A stretch of 64,000 nucleotides of DNA, taken from positions 8,562 to 72,561 of the forward strand of contig CALCGT010000059.1 of NCBI GenBank assembly GCA_937901125.1, in the 5' to 3' direction. Position 1 is the stretch's first letter; every line of letters begins with the position of its first letter. This document shows positions 52,393-60,980 of the stretch, piece after piece. Made by a program: the position numbers and the translations under genes. This DNA comes from an uncultured Clostridia bacterium (GTDB lineage: Bacteria > Bacillota > Clostridia > Lachnospirales > Anaerotignaceae). Under the pieces are notes generated by a model. It was given only the letters and a program-made list of their open reading frames with translations, made no database searches and was not told where the DNA came from.

Positions 52393-52725
52393 ATGAACGC
52401 ATTGGAAGCTGCAAAGGTTGCCCAAGCAGCCTTGGAAGATAAGCTGGGAGAAGATATCAAGGCGCTGGATCTGAGAGGTCTGTCTAATATTGCGGACTGC
52501 TTTGTGATCGCCAGCGGGAAAAATGTGAACCAACTGAGAGCTATGGCAGATGAAGTGGAACAGAAGCTGTTCAAGGAAGGCGTGAAGCTGCACCACAGCG
52601 AAGGCTACAGCGGTGGTACATGGATTTTGCTGGATTTTGGCAATCTGCTGGTGCATTTGTTCAATAGAGAAGAAAGAGACTTCTATGGTCTGGATCATGT
52701 TTGGGGTGACGCAAAAAGCCTGTAA
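52393..52725 (+). CDS. rsfS: Ribosome silencing factor RsfS
   Basis: 110 residues, ATG 52393 after GAAGGAGGG. Pattern of the family: D-L-R-G-L-S-N-I-A-D-C-F-V-I-A-S-G near residue 24, H-S-E-G-Y-S-G-G-T-W-I-L-L-D-F-G near 73, and L-F-N-R-E-E-R-D-F-Y-G-L-D near 91. It binds ribosomal protein L14 and blocks subunit joining under starvation. It is the last gene of the unit and is followed by a terminator. Confidence 0.95.
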   Translation: MNALEAAKVAQAALEDKLGEDIKALDLRGLSNIADCFVIASGKNVNQLRAMADEVEQKLFKEGVKLHHSEGYSGGTWILLDFGNLLVHLFNREERDFYGLDHVWGDAKSL

Positions 52726-52779
52726 TAAGTAGTTATTATAACAAAAATAGCAAAATCGAATAGTTGGAATTCGACAGAA

Positions 52780-52806
52780 AAAGCCCTCGATTGAGGGCTT
52801 TTTTTG
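52780..52806 (+). terminator. Terminator after rsfS
   Basis: AAAGCCCTC and GAGGGCTTT pair around GATT and are followed by T run. Confidence 0.92.
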
Positions 52807-53005
52807 TGAAAAATGACGTTTTTTTGATTTGGATTTGTAAAAATTTTTTGCCTTGAAACCATTCATCTGCTGAATTTGACAAGATTTTTTTGGGGACACA
52901 AAAAATACTTGAACATGAGGAAATTTTGCAGTACAGTTAATTTGTTAGGACAAGAAAATCCTCTTAAAATCGTGTTTTTTGAAATAAGAAAGGACGGAAA
53001 CAATA

Positions 53006-53686
53006 ATGGAAAAGATTTATCAGGGCAAGACAAAAGACGTTTACAAACTGGAAAATGGCAACGTGCTGCTGAAATTCAAAGACGACTGCACAGGCAAAGA
53101 CGGCGTATTCGATCCCGGTGAAAACTCTGTTGGTCTGACAATCGAAGGTATCGGTAAAGCGAACCTGGAAACATCCATCAAATTCTTTGAAGTGCTGAAA
53201 GAAGCTGGTATCAAGACACATTATGTTTCCGCTGATTTGGATAACGCTACAATGGAAGTTCTGCCTGCAACAGTATTTGGCAAAGGTCTGGAAGTTATCT
53301 GCAGACTGAAAGCAACAGGCAGCTTCATCCGTCGTTACGGTGATTATATTGAAGACGGTACACCCATCGAAGGCGGCTATGTTGAAACAACATTCAAAAA
53401 CGACGCACTGGGCGATCCTCTGGTAACAAAAGACGGTCTGGTTGTACTGGGTATCATGACTGGCGAAATGTACGACAGCATGAAAGAACAGACGCTGAAG
53501 ATCACAAAGATTGTTGCTGCTGAACTGGCAAAGCTGGGTCTGGATCTGTATGATATCAAATTCGAATTCGGTTACAACAACGATGAAGTTATCCTGATCG
53601 ATGAAATCGCTTCCGGTAACATGCGTGTATACAAAGACGGCAAATATGTTGATCCCGTTACACTGACAAAGATCATTAACGGCTGA
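53006..53686 (+). CDS. purC: Phosphoribosylaminoimidazole-succinocarboxamide synthase
   Basis: 226 residues, ATG 53006 after AAGGACGGAAAC. Start Y-Q-G-K-T-K-D-V-Y, then K-D-D-C-T-G-K-D-G near residue 30, G-S-F-I-R-R-Y-G near 108, D-I-K-F-E-F-G near 187, and I-D-E-I-A-S-G-N-M-R. It condenses CAIR with aspartate to SAICAR in purine synthesis. Strong codon bias. It stands alone here, not in a purine operon. Confidence 0.95.
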   Translation: MEKIYQGKTKDVYKLENGNVLLKFKDDCTGKDGVFDPGENSVGLTIEGIGKANLETSIKFFEVLKEAGIKTHYVSADLDNATMEVLPATVFGKGLEVICRLKATGSFIRRYGDYIEDGTPIEGGYVETTFKNDALGDPLVTKDGLVVLGIMTGEMYDSMKEQTLKITKIVAAELAKLGLDLYDIKFEFGYNNDEVILIDEIASGNMRVYKDGKYVDPVTLTKIING

Positions 53687-53706
53687 TTCAAATAAGCAAA
53701 AGTAAG

Positions 53707-53735
53707 GCGGTGCACACGGAAGCACCGTTTTTCTT
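53707..53735 (+). terminator. Terminator after purC
   Basis: GGCGGTGC and GCACCGTT pair around ACACGGAA, followed by TTTTC. Confidence 0.8.
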
Positions 53736-53762
53736 TTGGAAAAAGAAAACCCTCTTTAATGT

Positions 53763-53843
53763 AGTGGCGGCTTAAGAAAACATACTTGGATTTTACTGAT
53801 TTCTTAAGCCGCACTGGGAGGATGTCCCGCCTTAAGAAAACAT
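53763..53843. repeat. Inverted repeat with additional direct repeat
   Basis: AGTGGCGGCTTAAGAAA (53763-53779) pairs with TTTCTTAAGCCGCACT (53800-53815) with one bulge. The core CTTAAGAAAACAT occurs at 53771-53783 and again at 53831-53843. Two unequal copies of one element next to each other are likely. Confidence 0.6.
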
Positions 53844-53855
53844 TTTGCAAAAATG

Positions 53856-53901
53856 AAAAACCGAAAGAAATCTTGAGGATAAAGATTTCTTTCGGTTTTT
53901 T
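53856..53901. terminator. Very strong bidirectional terminator
   Basis: A 19-base perfect stem (AAAAACCGAAAGAAATCTT with its complement) with a 7-base loop, T-rich at both ends. It lies between convergent purC and the membrane protein gene. Confidence 0.9.
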
Positions 53902-53939
53902 GTTTTCTTATAGGGACTCCTCTTACGGAGAGGGTATTT

Positions 53940-54236
53940 TTATTGCTTTTTATATTTTCCGTCAATCTTAGATAAGAAATACACGCAAACCAGAAGCACC
54001 AGCAAAAAGCCATAGAGCAGAGGGCGGCTGCCGGGAAAAAGCACATCCAAAATGGCCTTTGCCACAAAAACGGCACCGACGATCAGGTGCATCCTGCCGA
54101 TCTCTTTCAAATAGGCGGGCAGATTTGCTTCATCGATATTTTCCAGACTGCGCTTGGTATAAAAGGTCGTATGACCATAGAGGGCAAAAACGCCTCTGGC
54201 AAAGAAATAAATACCTGCGAGAAAAAGCAGACTCAT
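53940..54236 (-). CDS. Small membrane protein of unknown function
   Basis: Start taken at ATG 54236, downstream of AAGGAGGAAAG on the minus strand, giving 98 residues; an upstream extension of 10 residues lacks a site. Three hydrophobic stretches (about 3-20, 45-62, 68-88) with a central charged loop and a basic C-terminal tail (K-I-D-G-K-Y-K-K-Q). I recognise no family. It ends at a strong terminator and stands alone on this strand beside the S1 gene. Confidence 0.6.
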   Translation of the reverse strand: MSLLFLAGIYFFARGVFALYGHTTFYTKRSLENIDEANLPAYLKEIGRMHLIVGAVFVAKAILDVLFPGSRPLLYGFLLVLLVCVYFLSKIDGKYKKQ

Positions 54237-54320
54237 GACGTTCTTTCCTCCTTGCGGGCGGGGCAAAATCTTGCAACAGAGCCCGTTTCATGGTAAACTA
54301 AAAAAGATATACGGCAGGGA

Positions 54321-54776
54321 TCAATAGGAGCGTTTGTTGGCTCTTTTGTTCAGGCTGGTCTGACGGTCGTTGGCCTGTTTCATCCATTCCTTCATCTTTT
54401 CTTCAAAATCGGAAGAAGCATTGACAGAGGACTGGGGACGGAAATATTCTTGAGCGGGGTTGGATGTTGTTTCTGTATGCTGTCTGCGGGGCTGCTTTTG
54501 GAAGGGCTTGTCGCTCTTGGGGCGGCGTTCTTCTTTCGGCAGGGCATCTCTGATGGAAAGGGCGATCTTATGGTTTTCTTCATCGATGGAAAGGACTTTT
54601 ACTTTTACCATATCGCCAACTTTCACATGGTCGTTGATATCCTGAACGAAGCTGTTGGCTATCTGAGAGATATGCACCAGACCCTGTACATTGCTGAGGG
54701 AAACGATGGCACCAAAGGGTTTGACACGGACAACTTTACCTTCTACGATACTGCCTACTTCTAATTTTTCAGACAT
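54321..54776 (-). CDS. S1 RNA-binding domain protein (YugI/GSP13-like)
   Basis: Minus strand, start ATG 54776 (AGGAG is 11 bases upstream; an alternative GTG is at 54788), 151 residues. Residues 4-75 are one S1 domain: G-S-I-V-E-G-K-V-V-R-V-K-P-F-G-A-I-V-S-L, G-L-V-H-I-S-Q-I-A, V-G-D-M-V-K-V-K-V-L-S-I-D. The rest is basic, Q/R/P/S-rich and likely disordered. Similar proteins (YugI, GSP13, CvfD) bind ribosomes and are induced by stress. Its promoter would lie between it and the divergent rlmD gene. Confidence 0.88.
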   Translation of the reverse strand: MSEKLEVGSIVEGKVVRVKPFGAIVSLSNVQGLVHISQIANSFVQDINDHVKVGDMVKVKVLSIDEENHKIALSIRDALPKEERRPKSDKPFQKQPRRQHTETTSNPAQEYFRPQSSVNASSDFEEKMKEWMKQANDRQTSLNKRANKRSY

Positions 54777-54919
54777 TCCTGTATACACTCCTGTTCAATT
54801 CGTTATGGTTTAAAAATTTGGCAAAATCAGCATATGCGTCAATTTTGCGTTCACTGATTCAGTATATCATAGAACGGAATGGAATACAAACAAAATTCAG
54901 ATACATTTTGGAGGCAATT

Positions 54920-56287
54920 ATGAAGAAAAAAGACGAAATCATTCTGGAAATTCAGGATGTAAATTTTCCCAATAAAGCCTATGGCTACTGCGAAGGGGAA
55001 AAGGTCATTGTAAAGAATACGGTACCCGGCCAGAAGGTGAAGGCGCAGGTATTCAAGAAAAAATCCAGTGGCGTCGAAGCTCGTCTGCTGGAAGTCATGG
55101 AACATTCCCCCCTGGAGCGGACAGAAGGAATGTGCTCCCATTATGAGCTTTGCGGCGGCTGCACCTACCAGACCCTGCGCCATGAAGAGGAACTGAAGCT
55201 GAAGGAACGCCAGGTGAAGCGTCTTTTGGAAAATGCCAATATCAATATCGGCAGTTGGGAAGGCATTGTGCCTGCTCCTTCCGAAACAGGCTATCGCAAT
55301 AAATGCGAATTTTCTTTTGGGGATGAAGAAAAAGATGGTGCGCTGGCTTTGGGCATGCGAAAACGCATGAGCTACTACGAAGTGGTAACGCTGAAAGACT
55401 GCAATATCATCGACAAAGACTATTTGAGGATCGTGGAAGGCACATTGGTATTCTTTCAGGAAAGAAAGGTACCTTTCTATCATAAAGCTCGCCATGATGG
55501 CTGCCTGCGTCATTTGGTAGTCAGAAAAGGCGCGGTAACTGGCGAGATTTTGGTGAATCTGGTGACTTCCTCCGAAGTCCCTTTCGTTGTGGAAGAATTC
55601 AAAGATATGCTGCTGGCGCTGCCATTGGAAGGCAAGATCGGCGGTATCCTCCATTCCGTAAATGATGGTTTGGCAGATGTGGTAAAAAGCGATGAAATGC
55701 ACCTGCTTTACGGCAGAGATTATTTCATGGAAAAACTTTTTGACCTGGAATTTAAGGTTTCCGTATATTCCTTCTTCCAGACCAATTCTGCCGGTGCGGA
55801 AAAGCTCTATTCCATCGTTAAGGATTTTGCCGGGGATGTAGCAAATAAGATGGTCTTTGATCTTTACTGTGGCACAGGCACCATCGGTCAGATTATGGCA
55901 GAGGCCGGCTCCAAAAAGGTAGTGGGCATCGAGCTGATTGAAGAAGCAGTTGTGGCTGCCAATGAAAATGCAAAGCGCAATCACCTAGAAAACTGTACTT
56001 TTATCGCAGGGGACGTTTTGCAGAAGGTGGATGAACTGGAGGATAAACCTGATTTGATTATCGTAGATCCTCCCAGAGATGGGATCCATCCCAAGGCCAT
56101 CGGCAAAATCATCGGCTTTGGTGCCCCTGAGATCGTTTATGTTTCCTGCAAGCCCACTTCTCTGGCAAGAGATCTGGAAATTTTCCAGCAGGAAGGCTAT
56201 AAAGTAGAAAAAGTGAAGCTGATGGATATGTTCCCCAGAACGGTACATGTGGAAGTCGTGTGTTGTCTACATCGGGTGAATTCGTAG
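54920..56287 (+). CDS. rlmD: 23S rRNA (uracil-C5)-methyltransferase (RumA/RlmCD family), 3' end at an insertion junction
   Basis: ATG 54920 has TTTTGGAGG upstream; longer frames lack a site. 455 residues: TRAM domain (1-60); iron-sulfur cysteines (C-S-H-Y-E-L-C-G-G-C-T-Y near 75); methyltransferase domain with V-F-D-L-Y-C-G-T-G-T-I-G near 310, D-P-P-R-D-G near 384 and catalytic Cys in Y-V-S-C-K-P near 410. It methylates 23S rRNA U residues with SAM. The C-terminal end (H-V-E-V-V-C-C-L-H-R-V-N-S) stops with TAG, rare in this genome. Beyond it lie genes of an integrative element, so the final codons may be supplied by that element. Confidence 0.93.
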   Translation: MKKKDEIILEIQDVNFPNKAYGYCEGEKVIVKNTVPGQKVKAQVFKKKSSGVEARLLEVMEHSPLERTEGMCSHYELCGGCTYQTLRHEEELKLKERQVKRLLENANINIGSWEGIVPAPSETGYRNKCEFSFGDEEKDGALALGMRKRMSYYEVVTLKDCNIIDKDYLRIVEGTLVFFQERKVPFYHKARHDGCLRHLVVRKGAVTGEILVNLVTSSEVPFVVEEFKDMLLALPLEGKIGGILHSVNDGLADVVKSDEMHLLYGRDYFMEKLFDLEFKVSVYSFFQTNSAGAEKLYSIVKDFAGDVANKMVFDLYCGTGTIGQIMAEAGSKKVVGIELIEEAVVAANENAKRNHLENCTFIAGDVLQKVDELEDKPDLIIVDPPRDGIHPKAIGKIIGFGAPEIVYVSCKPTSLARDLEIFQQEGYKVEKVKLMDMFPRTVHVEVVCCLHRVNS

Positions 56288-56290
56288 AAG
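56255..56290 (+). mobile_element. Inferred left attachment region of the integrative element in rumA
   Basis: The block CATGTGGAAGTCGTGTGTTG encodes H-V-E-V-V-C-C at the end of rumA. The 3' end of rum/rumA is a documented integration site for streptococcal ICEs such as ICESp2905. Everything to the right is mobile-element sequence, while everything left is core genome. The exact crossover cannot be fixed without the right junction. Confidence 0.5.
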
Positions 56291-56461
56291 TGCTGAATTT
56301 TAGGCACTTTGCGAGGTATATGAGTTTCACACCCACAGGCAAACAAGGCAAGAAAAAGCAGATTATGAACGGCATTGAAGTGTCGGTAGTATTGCATCTG
56401 GTATGAGGAAACACATTCGGATGAAAGTAACATTTTTTATTCAATAGCATAGAAAAGAACC

Positions 56462-56511
56462 GAAAGGACGCTTATTTTCAGAGTTTCTGAAAGATGAGAG
56501 TCCTTTTTTTT
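56462..56511 (+). terminator. Hairpin/terminator in the element's left end
   Basis: AAAGGAC and GTCCTTT enclose an inner hairpin TTTTCAGAGTTTCTGAAA, followed by TTTTTT. The remaining bases from 56288 to 56531 carry no gene. Confidence 0.65.
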
Positions 56512-56531
56512 ATCCAGAATGAAAGGAGCAG

Positions 56532-57521
56532 ATGAAAATGGCAAGGAAAAAAGAAATGTGTTCATTAAAGAGCAACGAGCTGGGTGCAGGTATTGTACTG
56601 ATGAAATTGGATGAACTTCATAGCTTCGAGGGACATCCATTCAAGGTGGAAAGAAATCAGGAATTATTTGAACTGAGGAACAGCATTGAAAAAGAAGGAG
56701 TGTTAGTGCCACTATTGGTGCGAAAAAATCCGCATGGTGATGGTTACGAAATCATAGCCGGACACAGAAGAAAAGAGGCTGCACACTGGGCTGCTCTTGT
56801 GGAAGTTCCAGTGATTATCCGGGAGCTGGATGATGACCAGTCGGTCATAGCGATGGTAGACAGTAATCTGCAAAGAGAAAAAATATTGCCAAGTGAGAAA
56901 GCCTTTGCTTATAAGATGAGGCTGGAAGCAATGAATCATCAGGGCAGAGCAGATATTGGAACTTCGAGCCCAATGGAACCGAAGTGTGATGCAGAAATTG
57001 TAAATGTAGCAAAACTGGAAGTCGAAATACAGGAACTTGGAAAAGTGAAAATAAAGAAAACCGATAATACCAGATGCAAACGGAGCAATGAACAGCTTGC
57101 GAGGATGGTCGGAGAAAGTGTGACGCAGATCAAACGATATATCCGGCTGACGAATCTGATACCGAAGATATTAGACATGGTTGACAGGGAAGTGCTTGCC
57201 ATACGTTCAGCAGTGGAATTATCATTTTTGACAGAAGAAGAACAGTATGAACTTCATGCTGTCATGGAGCTGGAACAAAGCATTCCTAATATTTCACAGG
57301 CAAATCGTCTGAAGAGGATGAGCCAGCAGAAATGTCTTGATATGGATAAAATCTATGAGATTTTGCAGGAGACAAAGCCAAATCAGAAAGAACAGATTAA
57401 GATACCGTTGGAACGGGTTGGAAAATACTTCCCGGCAGATTATACTCCGGCACAACAGATGGAATTGATAGAAAAGTTGTTGAAAAGCTGGGCGAAAAAT
57501 AATAGGACAATGGCAAAATAA
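56532..57521 (+). CDS. ParB/RepB/Spo0J-like partition protein
   Basis: 329 residues; ATG 56532 (or 56538) after AAAGGAG. N-terminal ParB domain (about 25-125): L-x-S-F-x-x-H-P-F-K-V, E-L-R-N-S-I-E-K-E-G-V-L-V-P-L-L-V-R, and the CTP-binding box E-I-I-A-G-H-R-R near 75. The central helix-turn-helix (about 180-240) has V-G-E-S-V-T-Q-I-K-R-Y-I-R-L-T. Genes like this are common on Firmicute ICEs, often without ParA. No ParA is visible here. The product is likely in element maintenance or gene regulation. The base composition is more AT-rich than the core genome. Confidence 0.88.
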   Translation: MKMARKKEMCSLKSNELGAGIVLMKLDELHSFEGHPFKVERNQELFELRNSIEKEGVLVPLLVRKNPHGDGYEIIAGHRRKEAAHWAALVEVPVIIRELDDDQSVIAMVDSNLQREKILPSEKAFAYKMRLEAMNHQGRADIGTSSPMEPKCDAEIVNVAKLEVEIQELGKVKIKKTDNTRCKRSNEQLARMVGESVTQIKRYIRLTNLIPKILDMVDREVLAIRSAVELSFLTEEEQYELHAVMELEQSIPNISQANRLKRMSQQKCLDMDKIYEILQETKPNQKEQIKIPLERVGKYFPADYTPAQQMELIEKLLKSWAKNNRTMAK

Positions 57522-57539
57522 GAAAGGATGGAAGAAATT

Positions 57540-57890
57540 ATGACAAAATTGACTTATACGAATGTAAATGGATATCTGATTCCAAATCTCATCTATAAAT
57601 CCGGTGAGCAGATGGAACAACTTGGCAAATATGGATTTTTACGCAGAGACTATTTGAAGAATCACAGAAATTCAATGTATCAGGTAATGCTCCTGCAAGA
57701 TAGTATTGGTGAACATCTGCTGGAAGTGGACAAGGCTGCCAGAGAACGGGAAGAACTTATCCTGAAACAGTTGGAAGAAAAAGACCCATTGCCGGATAAG
57801 GAGAAAGGCCAGATGGCATGGGTAAGAGCTGCAAATCAGCACAGAGCGATTGCAGAAGAGATTATTCTGAAAGAATTGATTTATGTATAA
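57540..57890 (+). CDS. tnpV: Transposon-encoded protein TnpV
   Basis: ATG 57540 follows AAGGATGGAAG; 116 residues. The composition fits TnpV of Tn4451-type elements: an opening L-T-Y-T-x-V-N-G-Y-L-I-P-N-L; G-K-Y-G-F-L-R-R-D-Y-L-K-N-H-R near 29; E-H-L-L-E-V-D-K-A-A-R-E-R; a final A-E-E-I-I-L-K-E-L-I-Y. The function is unknown; it is a marker of clostridial conjugative/mobilizable transposons. It lies 18 bases downstream of the ParB-like gene. Confidence 0.88.
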   Translation: MTKLTYTNVNGYLIPNLIYKSGEQMEQLGKYGFLRRDYLKNHRNSMYQVMLLQDSIGEHLLEVDKAAREREELILKQLEEKDPLPDKEKGQMAWVRAANQHRAIAEEIILKELIYV

Positions 57891-58011
57891 ACGTTGCCAG
57901 TAAACAATCTGGCAAATAACTGATAAAAATAGAATATTGTGAGCGAAGTAAGGCGTGAGTCATGAAAATGTGGCTAACCTCTTTTTCTTTGCTTGAAAGG
58001 AAGTGATAAGT

Positions 58012-59841
58012 TTGAACAAGAAGTTTTTGAAGCATTATATGGAAACCAATCCAGAAGGAACTGCACAGACCTATATCTTTCTGGTGGACAATCAGGATAT
58101 AGCGTTGAATATTGTGATGTCAGGTTATCAGGCACTTTGCCTGGTGCAGGAAGATGACAGATATTATTTCAGTGCAGATTCTTTTATAGAGGAAATGAGA
58201 GCCATTCAGTTTAATGGAAGCTGTCAGAGTGCATATCATTATGTGGCTGCCTGTACGGTGAAGTGGGTAAATGATAAGTTACTGACATTTTTCAAAGACG
58301 CTGGTCTTGACGGAAAAGCAGGCTGGCAGTTGTTCAAAGAGAAAGAGTATCTTGGCAAACTGGATAATCAGAAAGAAGTTGAAAAATTATTGGAACAGTA
58401 TATTCTTCAGTTTGAGCGAGATCCAAAAAAAGAACCGGAACTGAGTCGGTTTCATTTATTTGATGCAAAAGGAAATGTGAAAGGTGTTCGGGATATGGAG
58501 ATTGTAGATTACCTGGTGGAGAGTGTTCAGTTTTTTGTGGTGGGAATCACACCTTATTATTATGAACATGGCGTCTATTGGGAAGATCATAATGGGGTAA
58601 GAATGAAATACCGTATCCAGAAGCTAATCTATCGAGATCAGGTACAGAGTGGTGTGATTAAAAGAATCTATAATCTGCTGATTACACAGCCGAAAGTCCA
58701 CAGAGAAGCTTATGAATTAAATAAACAGCCGGTAAGGTGGATTAATTTCAAAAACGGATATTATGATCCGGTTACAGGTGAAATGCTGGAACACAATCCG
58801 GAGTATTTGACAATCAATCAGATTCCATTTCCCTATTATCCAGAAGATCGTGAGCAGGTGTTACAAGGTGGAGAAAATATCAAAAAGTATCTTGCATCGT
58901 CTCTTCCTAACAAAGAAGAACAGCAGACATTCTGGGAGTATTTTGGATACTGCATGACACAGGATACGCAGTTTCAAAAATTCCTTACGCTGAAAGGAAA
59001 TGGTGGAACCGGAAAGTCGGTGGCAGTATCGCTGATCCAGCATGTGGTTGGAATCACCAATATGTCCAGTATTTCTTTACAGGATTTGAACAAACGATTT
59101 TATGCTACTGGAATGTATGGAAAACTGTTAAATGCTTGTGCGGATATTCCATGTAAAGCAATGGAGAACACAGATGTATTAAAGAAAGCAGTCGGTGAAG
59201 ACACACTGATCTATGAGAAAAAGGGACAGGATGCAATCCATTTTCACTCTTATGCAAAGTTACTCTTTTCTACCAATGAAATGCCACAGAATCTTGAGGA
59301 TAAGTCGGATGCTTTTTATCGTAGATTATTGATTCTTGATATGAACCGGGTAGTAAAAAGCGGCGAAAAAGATCTGCATTTGAAGGAAAAGGTGCAGGTA
59401 GAATCCGATTATGCAATTCATATGGCGATGATTGCATTGAAAAATCTGTACGAACATGGAAAGTTTACTGAGAGCGAACACAGCAAAGAATGTGTAAGAG
59501 AGGTGCAACGGACGTCAGATAGTATCTGCGCTTTTATTGATGAGTCGTTGGTGCGTGTCAAAGGAAAACGTCTGAAACGCAGTGAAGTGTTTAATATGTA
59601 CGAGGAATATTGCAAAGAGAATGGCAGACAGGGGCATGGTAAATCCAACTTTTTTAAGAATATGACAGACAAAGGATTCCTTCTGAAGCAGTATAATGGT
59701 GAGTTCTATTATCAGGATATTGCAGTTAAGGAAGAAGATTTCTATACAGTAGATCTAGAAGAGAGAGTACCTTTTGACGAAATAGATACAGATTATAAAC
59801 AGTTACAATTAAATATGAATCAGGAAACTAAGGGCATTTAG
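58012..59841 (+). CDS. Phage/plasmid primase-helicase, P4 family (D5-like)
   Basis: Start taken as TTG 58012, because the strong site AAAGGAAGTGA covers the in-frame GTG at 58003. 609 residues. The C-terminal SF3 helicase has Walker A G-N-G-G-T-G-K-S near 328, a Walker B-like C-A-D-I-P near 380, and sensor L-L-F-S-T-N-E-M-P near 420; D5_N and Pox_D5-type regions flank it. The N-terminal half shows no clear primase zinc motif. The protein probably drives replication of the excised element. The last codon is TAG. Confidence 0.88.
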   Translation: MNKKFLKHYMETNPEGTAQTYIFLVDNQDIALNIVMSGYQALCLVQEDDRYYFSADSFIEEMRAIQFNGSCQSAYHYVAACTVKWVNDKLLTFFKDAGLDGKAGWQLFKEKEYLGKLDNQKEVEKLLEQYILQFERDPKKEPELSRFHLFDAKGNVKGVRDMEIVDYLVESVQFFVVGITPYYYEHGVYWEDHNGVRMKYRIQKLIYRDQVQSGVIKRIYNLLITQPKVHREAYELNKQPVRWINFKNGYYDPVTGEMLEHNPEYLTINQIPFPYYPEDREQVLQGGENIKKYLASSLPNKEEQQTFWEYFGYCMTQDTQFQKFLTLKGNGGTGKSVAVSLIQHVVGITNMSSISLQDLNKRFYATGMYGKLLNACADIPCKAMENTDVLKKAVGEDTLIYEKKGQDAIHFHSYAKLLFSTNEMPQNLEDKSDAFYRRLLILDMNRVVKSGEKDLHLKEKVQVESDYAIHMAMIALKNLYEHGKFTESEHSKECVREVQRTSDSICAFIDESLVRVKGKRLKRSEVFNMYEEYCKENGRQGHGKSNFFKNMTDKGFLLKQYNGEFYYQDIAVKEEDFYTVDLEERVPFDEIDTDYKQLQLNMNQETKGI

Positions 59842-60035
59842 GGCAAAATAAGCAAAAAGAAATGTTACCGGAGCAGGAGAAATAACAAAGATAGCTGCCA
59901 GAATACATAAAATTTTGCTTTTTTTACACTGACTGCCCTTTTTCATGTATCAACATTTTAGCTGATACAAATATAAGTTTTTCCTGAATTTGGGAAAAAG
60001 TCAAAATAAAAATTAAGAAAGTATGAGGTATGAAT

Positions 60036-60980
60036 ATGAGAATGATGAAAAACAACAGAAATGAAACAATTATGGTGATCGGGATTGACCATGGTTATGG
60101 AAACATGAAGACAGCAACCAGATGTTTTCCATCCGGTGTAGCAAGATATGATAAGGAGCCAATCTTTCAGAATAATCTGCTTGTTTACAATGGTATGTAT
60201 TATCAGATTGGAGAAGAACACAAGGAATTCTGTGCAGAGAAAACGCAGGATGAGGACTATTATGTACTGACACTGGCTGCGATTGCAAGAGAACTGGATG
60301 GAAAAGGAATGAACAGTGCAAAGGTGCATCTTGCCGCAGGATTACCTTTGACCTGGGTGGCTACTCAGAAAGAGGATTTCCAGAAATACCTGCTTCAGAA
60401 TGAAAGTATGGATTTTACGTTCCGTAATAAACAGTATCACATTGAGTTTGAAGGAGCGGATATCTACCCACAGGGATTTGCGGCAGCTTTTTATCGCTTG
60501 CAGGATTTCAAGGGAATCAATATGCTGGCTGATATTGGGAATGGAACTATGAACATTATGTATATCAACAATTCCCGTCCGGTGGAGAAAAAGTGTTTTA
60601 CAGAAAAATATGGGACACACCAGTGTGTGCTTGCAGTCCGGGAAAGTCTGCTGAAAGAACAGGGAACGGTGGTAGATGATCTTGTGATTGAACAGGTGAT
60701 CCGTACCGGAAGTGCTGATATTGGAGAAAAATATCTGGCTGTGATCCGTAAGGCTGCCCGTGATTATACAAGAGAATTTTTTCATAAGCTGAGAGAACGG
60801 GAATACAATCCGGAGCTGATGCGTTTATATGTAGTTGGCGGTGGTGGCTGCATGGTTCAGAACTTCGGGGAATATGACAAAGAACGGGTGACGATTGTTC
60901 GAGACATCTGTGCAACTGCGAAAGGCTATGAAGCCATGACGGTGAGAAAAATACAGAAGAACGGAGGAATGCTGGTATGA
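60036..60980 (+). CDS. ParM/StbA-type actin-like partition ATPase
   Basis: ATG 60036 is preferred over 60030 because TGAGGT ends 6 bases before it. 314 residues. Actin-fold motifs: phosphate-1 G-I-D-H-G-Y-G-N-M-K near residue 16; phosphate-2 L-A-D-I-G-N-G-T-M-N near 165; adenosine loop Y-V-V-G-G-G-G-C-M near 270. ParM filaments push plasmid copies apart with a DNA-binding partner (ParR). The following gene, coupled by an ATGA overlap, is in the partner's place. An inverted repeat (GTATCA/TGATAC, 59946-59967) upstream could be part of a centromere-like site. Confidence 0.87.
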   Translation: MRMMKNNRNETIMVIGIDHGYGNMKTATRCFPSGVARYDKEPIFQNNLLVYNGMYYQIGEEHKEFCAEKTQDEDYYVLTLAAIARELDGKGMNSAKVHLAAGLPLTWVATQKEDFQKYLLQNESMDFTFRNKQYHIEFEGADIYPQGFAAAFYRLQDFKGINMLADIGNGTMNIMYINNSRPVEKKCFTEKYGTHQCVLAVRESLLKEQGTVVDDLVIEQVIRTGSADIGEKYLAVIRKAARDYTREFFHKLREREYNPELMRLYVVGGGGCMVQNFGEYDKERVTIVRDICATAKGYEAMTVRKIQKNGGMLV

